Of a DNA stretch of 64,000 bases, positions 57,060 to 64,000 are shown piece by piece. The DNA is from Rhynchopus sp. YZ270_cl-10 (taxonomy: Eukaryota; Euglenozoa; Diplonemea; Diplonemida; Diplonemidae): the NCBI GenBank assembly GCA_964035575.1, contig OZ037843.1, positions 186,001 through 250,000 of the forward strand. The letters run 5' to 3'. The notes below the pieces were generated by a model. That model was not told where the DNA came from. It worked only from the letters and a program-made list of their open reading frames with translations, and did no database searches. The first letter of the stretch is position 1. Each line of letters opens with the position of its first letter. The position numbers were made by a program, and so were the translations under genes.

Positions 57060-57690
57060 TCGAAAAATCTCAAAAAAAAAAAAAAAAAAATAAAATAAAT
57101 CCTATTCGCAAAAAATCACAAACGATCACAAAAAATCACAAAAATCACAAGCAATCACAAAAAAAAAAATCCTATTCACAAACAATCACAAAAAATCACA
57201 AACAAAAAATCCTATTCACAAAAAATCACACAAAATCACAAAAAAAAAAATCCTATTCACAAAAAATCACAAGTAATCACAAAAAAAAAATCCTATTCAC
57301 AAAAAATCACAAAAAATCAAAAAGAATCACATCCACTTTTTGTGATTTTTTGTGATTTTTTGTGAATAGGATTTTTTTTTTGTGATTTTGTGTGATTTTT
57401 TGTGAATAGGATTTTTTTTTTGTGATTACTTGTGATTTTTTGTGAATAGGATTTTTTTTTTGTGATTACTTGTGATTTTTTGTGAATAGGATTTTTTTTT
57501 TTGTGATTGCTTGTGATTTTTTGTGATTGTTTGTGAATAGGATTTTTTTTTTGTGATTGCTTGTGATTTTTTGTGATTTTTGTGATTTTTTGTGATTTGT
57601 TGTGAATAGAATTTTTTTTTTTGTGATTTTTTGTATTTATTTTGTGTGATTTTGTGTGATTTGTTGTGATTTGTTGTGATTTTTTGTGAA
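57060..57690. repeat. Large imperfect palindrome of CACAAAAAATCACA units
   Basis: The left arm (to about 57,333) is built of blocks TCCTATTCACAAAAAATCAC with CAAGTAATCACAAAAAAAAA; the right arm (from about 57,336) is their complement in mirrored order (TTTTTGTGATTACTTGTG, then GTGAATAGGA). The two arms match over roughly 250 bases with small differences. The open frame here is a repeat artefact. Confidence 0.85.
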
Positions 57691-58433
57691 TATTGTTGTT
57701 GCGGGCACCCGGATCTCCCCACTTAGAGTGTTTTTGGCACACATGACCCCACCGTGGAGAGCAATCGGCTCGCACAATCACTCGTGAGGGATTTACCTTG
57801 GCCCTCTTTACCCTACATGGATTTTGACCAAAACCAAGAATTTGGCCATTTCGGCAAAGTGACCCCACCACAGTGCGGACAGATTCCGGAAATTCCAATC
57901 GCGGTATGTTTTGGGGCTGAAAACCCACTGTTTTTTCCAGGGGAAAAATTGCTCCAAACGTTGGAATTTTCCGAATTTTCCTGAAAATGACCCTTGTTTA
58001 CGAGTATGGCTTCATATTTTGCGAAAATTTAAGTCACTAAAATTTTGTCCACTTTTCCGTATATACCCCACCACAAGCCGGGATTGGCTCGGAAATGCAA
58101 CAAAACGCCCTCTTGGGCGGAAAAAAACTACAGGAAAATGCCGCACTTTTTTTGCTTTTCTTTTTTGAAATTTCGGCAAAAACGCCCCAGAGTTAGGAAA
58201 TAGCCTGGTCTAGGTATGGAGAGCGAGCACCTTAGAAGGAAGATCGTACGTAAATTTTTGTGTGTACAATTGTACACCCGGTCTGCCGGTCTTTTTCGAG
58301 GGTGGGTAGGACCGGCCCTTATAGCCGGTAATCCTTAAGAGCCGGTCTTTTTACGGACCCTAAAGACCGGCTAAAAACCGGCTATACACACTAATTACGT
58401 GTCTGGTCGTTGCCGGTCTATTTACGGATCCCC
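57691..58433. other. Repeat-region spacer with CCGGTC inverted words
   Basis: 58,285-58,425 has many ACCGG and CCGGT words forming short hairpins (GAGCCGGTCTTTTTACGG against AAAGACCGGCT) and a palindrome TGTACAATTGTACA at 58,263. GACCCCACCAC words near 57,742, 57,861 and 58,065 resemble those in the 47,141-47,674 tandem repeat. No gene is supported. Confidence 0.5.
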
Positions 58434-59163
58434 CCTACTCCCATCCTTTTTCCATTTTTCTAACCCGGGCGGGTTGGAGTAGAGCCACATTTCACCGACA
58501 GGTCGAGGTGTGTGCGTTCGCACACATACTTGTGTTTTGGTGGAAAAAATTGCAAAAACGCGTTTTAGACCCCCAGAAAGGCTGGAATTGCAAAATTGGG
58601 CACTTTTAGGGTGTGACCAAAAAAGTTTTCAAGAGTCTAGTTATTACAGAGGCTCACCTTAGAAGGCAAAAATCAAGAATCCGGATTATGCGACAATGTG
58701 GACTATTTTTTGCGACAATGTGGATTATTAATCCGGATTGTCGTAATCCACATTTTAGAGTCCACATTGTCGTTTCCCCTAACAAAAAACACTGCAAACG
58801 AACAGTTTGTTGGGATGGTGGGGTCCTCGAAGCCGGGTTCTTCGGTCCTTTTGTTCCTTTGATTCTCCTCACACCAAACCATCTCTCTTCTGCTGTTGCG
58901 GTTTGTGGGGAAATGAAAAAAGCGAAAATAGAAGTGAAAAACACACTTATTTTTGGGGGTATTAAACCTACGTAGCATCACCAAACCCACCAAATTGTGG
59001 GGGAAATCAGGTGGAAAAATGTGAAATTAATGTGAAAAAGTGAGAAAAGGCGTGAATAGATGTCAAAAAAATATGAAAAAGGTGACTCGCGATGCGCACG
59101 GTACTGCTGAAGAGACTTACCCTGCTGCCATAGGCCCAGCACTCTGCTCTTCTGCAGGTATGC
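58434..59163 (+). repeat. 730-bp segmental repeat, copy 1
   Basis: This looks identical or nearly so to 63,271-64,000, which the window end cuts. It contains an interrupted palindrome at 58,686-58,773 built from GCGACAATGTGGACT and AGTCCACATTGTCG, with AATCCGGATT words. It ends in the CTCTTCTGCAGGTATGC block. The frames in it (for example 58,613-58,975) show no family features. Confidence 0.8.
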
Positions 59164-59709
59164 GATGAGGTGAAGGAAGGTTGTGGAAAGGTGAAGTTGA
59201 AGACGCGAAACAATAACCCGCGGGTGAGTTATCGAACTGTATTCAGACAATAACAAGAATTATTTCATATACTTTCTTTTCTAAACGAAAAGAAGGTAAA
59301 GAAGGTGCGAAAAATGTATCCCTGCTTTTTTGTTGTTCAGACAAGAAGAAGAATGAAAACAGGGGGAAAGTAAAACCAAATAATACCTAATGAGAGAAGA
59401 ACCCTCCCTCGCCAATACATGTTATGTATTGGTCTCGTTGTAAGTACAAAAATTGGCGAGTCCCAGAACCGGGTGACTGTCCTCTGAGCCTTTCTATTTT
59501 AAAGTAAAATTGCATTTTGCACGAGAAACGTTTTCCTTTTATGATTGCGATGATAAACGGAAATTGAAGACAAAACAAGACTTGGACATCCTTTTTTTGT
59601 GCTCCGGGGGAGGGATGGAGCAGAGCCACACTTCACCAACAGGTTGAGGTGCGTGACTTTTGTTTATGTCTATTGTTACCTGGGGGATGGTGACCAAGAA
59701 AGAGAAGAG
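59164..59709. other. 3' flank of membrane-protein gene copy 2
   Basis: It contains the second copy of the TATTTTAAAGTAAAATTGCA repeat (59,492-59,572) and GAGCAGAGCCACACTTCACC near 59,618, a relative of the 58,475 and 63,312 words. No gene is seen. Confidence 0.5.
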
Positions 59710-61740
59710 TCAATTTGCGAGACAACTGTGCTCCAGCAACGGGTTTTCCAGATCGGTGTTCAGGAGGTGAGTGGCAGGTCGCAAGAGTGCGGCTGTTGAC
59801 TTCTTCTGGGCAGCAAGCACCGCCCGCAGAGACGGAGGCTCAATGTCGTATGCAATCGCCACACTGGCAGGGAGGAGGAAGGCAAGGAATACCCACCCAG
59901 AGTTTCGCGATCCGTACTCAACGCCCCTTGTTGCGTGCAGTGCCACCATGAACACCACCATCACCACGTACACACATTTCCACACTTTCATTGCGCGTAG
60001 TCCCCGCTGCACATGCACGAAGTCAGACACGTTGCAGCCATGTTCGATCAACACACATGTCAGGAAGTGAGGCGCCCCAGCAAAGGGCAGCACATACCGC
60101 CACATCCCCACATGCTCTGTGTTGCACTCGTCCACTAGGCTTCTCACCTCGTCGCACGCGAGGTCTCCAGCAACAATCTTTTCCACAACCCCGTAGTACA
60201 GGCAATGTATGCCTGTCGCCGGCTCGCAAGTCCACCCGTACGACCTGTTCGTGGAGTGGTCCTCGCGCGGCTCGTTCTTACGCACGCGCACCTCCACGTT
60301 GCAGCCCTCCTCGACCGGCAGGTTCGCCACAGGTGTGTTCCTGTCCCCTTCCAACGCACACCCGTCCACAAGCAGCTTCACCTGCACAGGCGCAGAGTCT
60401 GTGGTGTGAGGTAAACATGCCTGCCGTGCCTTGCTGCACATGTCCCCAAGTGTGTCGTCCACACCAACGTGCACACGTACCTTCTCCCGGCGCATCAACG
60501 TCACAAACACATTCATCCCTTCTCCTTCCCCTACGGGCACATCATCCCCCTCGTCAGTCAAGTACCCTTCACTGGCAGTGCTCATGTCGTGAGCTATGTC
60601 GCGACCTGGGTAGTGCGTTAGTAAGTCTTCCAGTTTTGGCCATGCAGCCATCTGTGACTTCGGTGTGGTCTGGTCCATGTAAGTAAGGTAGAGAAACAGC
60701 ACGACGCCCTGGAACATACTCATAGTGACAGGGTCGAAGTAGAAGAAGCGGTGCCGCTCCTCCTCAGGCCCCAGCAGCAGCACAGCAACGGAGTAGGCCA
60801 CAAAGTCGCACAGTGCGCACAGCTCACACATCCCCACGGGGTCGCCCACAAGGGCCGCCAACTTCCCGTCAGGCAACACAAGCCTTCCTCCATCCGACTC
60901 ACAGCGCATAACGCGGACCATACAAAGAAGCTTTATTACTTCCAACACAGCATAGAAGGCAAGGTAGCTGTACGCTTCCATACTGAACAAAGTAATCACA
61001 ACAAAAGGGTACAAGAAGGACATTATGAATAGCAACACCAAAAGGCAGCAATGAAAGCGCGTAGACGCTGACTTGCTGCATAAAACGGCGGCAGAAACCG
61101 CCACAGACACTACCACGTTGATCCTCGCGGCCACCGACACAACACCCGGTATGTTCGACTGCACACCCTCGACTCCCTGCGGTTGTTCGGCAGCTAATAG
61201 GGCGGTGCAAACGCTGATAGCAAGACCGTCGGAAACGATAAGACAGAACTGCGTGATGCGGGTATGGGCCTTCGCATATCGAAGAAGCGCTACAGTCGCC
61301 ACACGAACGCCAATCATGCACAAGCAGACGTAGAAGCACCAACGCAGATCCGTGGAACACTCCCCACCCGGCATGTCGAAGCGTGTCCCGTCCGTTGTGT
61401 TGAGAGCCTCGTCAGAGCACTGCACACGCCACAGGGGCACTGTTGTATTCGTGTCGTTCACATCCCCTGTCAACGCTGACACTTCGACGTTGTCTTCATA
61501 TAAGTACTCATAGTCCTTCAGGTACGCAGCCAGCACACACGGACAGGCAAGCCACAGAGCGAACACCACGGTGGCCAGTCCCAGCCTCTCCTCCCTCAGG
61601 TCAGTTATCCGGCGTTCGTGTGTGGGGGAGGCATCGCTGCTCTCGAGCGGGGGTTGCGTGGACACGCTGTCCACAGACGCTGAAGTCATCTCAATGTCGA
61701 CGCACTCCAGGTTGGCGGGGTCACGGTCGGGGTCGGCCAT
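59710..61740 (-). CDS. Multi-pass membrane protein with embedded ubiquitin-like fold, copy 2 (676 aa)
   Basis: This is a paralogue of 43,580-45,604 with the same start (MADPDRDPANLE), the same ten hydrophobic segments and a ubiquitin-like region that differs only at its first residues (GMNVFVTLMRREK against GVNVFVTLMRREK). The two proteins are almost the same over the N-terminal 150 and C-terminal 400 residues but differ at about 25-30 positions in helices 3-5, where this copy also lacks nine residues (AEQPQGVEGVQSN against AEQSRGDDAKPFTFP). The last residues also differ: after AAQKKS it reads TAALLRPATHLLNTDLENP, because of a small indel relative to copy 1. Which C-terminus is original cannot be decided from two copies. 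The shared cassette lies about 0.4 kb upstream. Function unknown. Confidence 0.85.
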   Translation of the reverse strand: MADPDRDPANLECVDIEMTSASVDSVSTQPPLESSDASPTHERRITDLREERLGLATVVFALWLACPCVLAAYLKDYEYLYEDNVEVSALTGDVNDTNTTVPLWRVQCSDEALNTTDGTRFDMPGGECSTDLRWCFYVCLCMIGVRVATVALLRYAKAHTRITQFCLIVSDGLAISVCTALLAAEQPQGVEGVQSNIPGVVSVAARINVVVSVAVSAAVLCSKSASTRFHCCLLVLLFIMSFLYPFVVITLFSMEAYSYLAFYAVLEVIKLLCMVRVMRCESDGGRLVLPDGKLAALVGDPVGMCELCALCDFVAYSVAVLLLGPEEERHRFFYFDPVTMSMFQGVVLFLYLTYMDQTTPKSQMAAWPKLEDLLTHYPGRDIAHDMSTASEGYLTDEGDDVPVGEGEGMNVFVTLMRREKVRVHVGVDDTLGDMCSKARQACLPHTTDSAPVQVKLLVDGCALEGDRNTPVANLPVEEGCNVEVRVRKNEPREDHSTNRSYGWTCEPATGIHCLYYGVVEKIVAGDLACDEVRSLVDECNTEHVGMWRYVLPFAGAPHFLTCVLIEHGCNVSDFVHVQRGLRAMKVWKCVYVVMVVFMVALHATRGVEYGSRNSGWVFLAFLLPASVAIAYDIEPPSLRAVLAAQKKSTAALLRPATHLLNTDLENPLLEHSCLAN

Positions 61741-62073
61741 AATGTTGTTTGTGCGCACGGGACGTGATGTGTGATGCTGGTGTGATATAATAAATTTCGT
61801 TGACCGCAGCCGTTTTAGGAAGCCGTTTAGGCTCGTACCCTGGGTGGTGTGGCATGTCATAATTGGGTGAGGGGAATGATTCGAAAGGAAAGCATGAGGA
61901 CAAATTTACCGTTGGCTAATCAAGGTCAGTTTCTGATAACACTGCGTGTAAGGAAAGATATAAAAATGCTCGAGAGACTCGTTCCTCTTTGCTTGTTGCT
62001 CAAAAGACTATAAACGGGGGGGAAAAAGTAAAAGTTGTTTGTTGTTCGCTTCCACCGAACTTTCTTATTCGCA
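61741..62073. other. 5' flank of membrane-protein gene copy 2
   Basis: Counterpart of 45,605-45,889, with an extra segment containing ATATAAAAATGCTCGAGAGA near 61,959 that copy 1 lacks. No separate gene is seen. Confidence 0.45.
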
Positions 62074-62520
62074 ATTTGTATATTTTTCCCAAGAGACCCT
62101 GGCGTAGCAAAGCTACTTAAACAAGTTTACAGTATGGCTGTGCCCGACCCTTTCCTGTTACTAAAACCAGCAACACGAAAGGGGGCCATTTAAGGGGGTG
62201 TGGCAACTTCCATAGTCTAGCTGGTCTCACAACCTGAAATCAGCCATAAAGGGTTTAATGTGGGAGAAACAAAACACAATAACGATGGGACGCTGGACAC
62301 ATGCATGGCGTGTGGGGACTGAGACACATTCCCTGACTAACCCACACAGGGAAAGGAAATGAGAAGAAGTGAGCAAAATTTGCAACCTGGCCTTTGTGTA
62401 CTACCGGGGGTGGGGATTTGTGTCAAATGTGGCTAATCCGGCTGAATTAAATTTATGCAAAGTTCCCCACAGACCCAGGACGCTGCCAAAACAAATTTGC
62501 GTACAAAAAAAAGAAACAAA
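62074..62520 (-). promoter_or_regulatory. Shared upstream cassette, copy 4
   Basis: It has the same order of words as copy 3 (CCAAGAGACCCTGGCGTAGC, TCCATAGTCTAGCTG, GATGGGACGCTGG, GGCTAATCCGGCTG, CCAGGACGCTGCC). It keeps ACTGAGACACATTCCCTGAC, which copy 3 partly lacks, and has no microsatellite expansion. Confidence 0.55.
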
Positions 62521-62592
62521 ACAAAGAAACAAACAAGGAATTGCAATCGAAAGTTATTACGCATCCACTTGACGTTTTGGATAAAGAAAAAA

Positions 62593-63085
62593 CAAGTAAT
62601 TGCTATCGGAAAAAAAACGGGGTGTGATGTGGAACTCCATCCTGTAGAAATAATCTACAACACGCCCAGCATTCTGCTCTTCTGCAGGTATGCTAACGCT
62701 CTTCGTACGCTGCCAGACCCACTGGGACACCAGCATCTGAAACGTTCAAGAAAGGGGGCTGTCCTCTTCGTCCAGCACCATCTGCTCGATAGCGTTGTTG
62801 GACGCCCGCTCGGCAGGTTCGGCGTGGTCCAGCTCGTTTTTGTCCACAGCCTCCTCACATTGTCGTCGTCGTTGGAGCAGTGCGGAAGGAACACAGAATG
62901 CACAGACTACAACACATCGATCACACCAGGCGCATCAGCACCTCCAGCAAATCGCCAGGATGCTACGGTGGTTTCGAATATCGCGCGGAGTTTTCCACAG
63001 CACACCCCGCTTTTTTCTTAGCAATTACTTGTCCTTGTTGTTATTGTTGTTTTCAACCACCTTCCTTCAACCCTTGTAGGGATCA
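62593..63085 (+). repeat. Exon-like dispersed repeat, copy 2 (empty site of the hAT-like element)
   Basis: This is an inverted relative of 48,200-48,694 joined directly to the sequence at 49,712. The open frame after TCTGCTCTTCTGCAG reads NALRTLPDPLGHQHLKRSRK, then VVQLVFVHSLLTLSSSLEQC, and closes at about 63,021. It has several substitutions relative to copy 1 but no interruption. A gene fragment or exon is possible; the family is unknown. Confidence 0.5.
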
Positions 63086-63270
63086 TTTGTTATTTTTTTC
63101 GCGAAAACATGAAATTACACATTTCAAGAGAACAAATTAAAAAGGGTCCTTATTTGCATTTTTGGGCTCCGCCCGTGCAGTGGTGGGGTCAATCTCGAAA
63201 ATTGGACAATTTTTTGACCACTTAAATTTTGAGAAATATGAGCCCGGTTGCTTATACGTGGGGCCGTACC
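63086..63270 (-). repeat. Inverted copy of part of the 267-bp tandem repeat and its flank
   Basis: Read on the minus strand this matches about 47,540-47,715: GCCCCACGTATAAG, GACCCCACCACTGCACGGGC, then TTCTCTTGAAATGTGTAATT. It joins abruptly to the 730-bp segmental repeat on its right. Confidence 0.7.
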
Positions 63271-64000
63271 CCTACCCCCATCCTTTTTCCATTTTTCTAA
63301 CCCGGGCGGGTTGGAGTAGAGCCACATTTCACCGACAGGTCGAGGTGTGTGCGTTCGCACACATACTTGTGTTTTGGTGGAAAAAATTGCAAAAACGCGT
63401 TTTAGACCCCCAGAAAGGCTGGAATTGCAAAATTGGGCACTTTTAGGGTGTGACCAAAAAAGTTTTCAAGAGTCTAGTTATTACAGAGGCTCACCTTAGA
63501 AGGCAAAAATCAAGAATCCGGATTATGCGACAATGTGGACTATTTTTTGCGACAATGTGGATTATTAATCCGGATTGTCGTAATCCACATTTTAGAGTCC
63601 ACATTGTCGTTTCCCCTAACAAAAAACACTGCAAACGAACAGTTTGTTGGGATGGTGGGGTCCTCGAAGCCGGGTTCTTCGGTCCTTTTGTTCCTTTGAT
63701 TCTCCTCACACCAAACCATCTCTCTTCTGCTGTTGCGGTTTGTGGGGAAATGAAAAAAGCGAAAATAGAAGTGAAAAACACACTTATTTTTGGGGGTATT
63801 AAACCTACGTAGCATCACCAAACCCACCAAATTGTGGGGGAAATCAGGTGGAAAAATGTGAAATTAATGTGAAAAAGTGAGAAAAGGCGTGAATAGATGT
63901 CAAAAAAATATGAAAAAGGTGACTCGCGATGCGCACGGTACTGCTGAAGAGACTTACCCTGCTGCCATAGGCCCAGCACTCTGCTCTTCTGCAGGTATGC
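63271..64000 (+). repeat. 730-bp segmental repeat, copy 2 (cut by window end)
   Basis: Matches 58,434-59,163 with no difference that I noticed, apart from the first few bases, and ends in the CTCTTCTGCAGGTATGC block at the window edge. Confidence 0.8.

Noticed and set aside
57317-57928. Frame rich in NHKKSHKINTKNHKK repeats
   Set aside because: It is a product of the CACAAAAAATCACA palindrome, not a gene.

Overview
The window is nuclear DNA of a unicellular eukaryote (a protist). The evidence is GT-AG introns of 47-157 bp with GTATGT-type donors, giant secreted and transmembrane EGF-like repeat proteins, an ankyrin-repeat gene, GC-rich coding sequence with G/C in most third codon positions, AT-rich non-coding DNA, long microsatellites and several small DNA-transposon-like elements. 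I cannot name the lineage from sequence alone. Tandem near-identical surface-protein genes beside a mosaic of repeats suggest a fast-evolving, perhaps subtelomeric locus, but I saw no telomere repeat.

Positions 1-41,330 hold two copies of a tandemly duplicated unit of about 19.7 kb and 21.6 kb; position 1 aligns with 19,724. Each copy carries, on the minus strand, a giant gene for a type I membrane protein. Copy A encodes 5,316 aa and copy B 4,959 aa. Each has a signal peptide, an N-terminal tandem array of a 178-aa Cys-rich module (seven copies in A, five in B), about 67 further EGF-like repeats, one transmembrane helix and a short acidic tail. Upstream of gene B is an intact ankyrin-repeat gene containing a 422-bp (CACCTG)n tract read as poly(Gly-Ala). 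The matching place in unit A keeps only the first 99 codons of that gene.

Positions 43,580-46,300 and 59,710-62,520 are two copies of a second block: a minus-strand gene for a multi-pass membrane protein with an embedded ubiquitin-like fold, plus its upstream region. A shared upstream cassette of about 200-400 bp lies just 5' of the ankyrin gene, the ankyrin fragment and both membrane-protein genes. It is the one sequence that ties the three gene families together.

Positions 46,300-59,700 and 62,520-64,000 hold no gene I can support. They are a patchwork of non-autonomous DNA elements and repeats: a hAT-like element with 8-bp target duplication and a recognisable empty site elsewhere in the window; a piggyBac-like element flanked by TTAA; a foldback element with CGAGTT subterminal repeats; another element with CAGGGC ends; a 600-bp A/T-rich palindrome; (CAAA)n and (GTACACAG)n microsatellites; and segments re-used in direct or inverted order. 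No rRNA, tRNA, CRISPR or virus-derived element was recognised.

The giant proteins look like cell-surface adhesion, coat or recognition molecules whose length and N-terminal module number change by unequal exchange. The other two families are a cytosolic scaffold-like ankyrin protein and an unknown polytopic membrane protein. Any functional link between them rests only on proximity and the shared upstream cassette.
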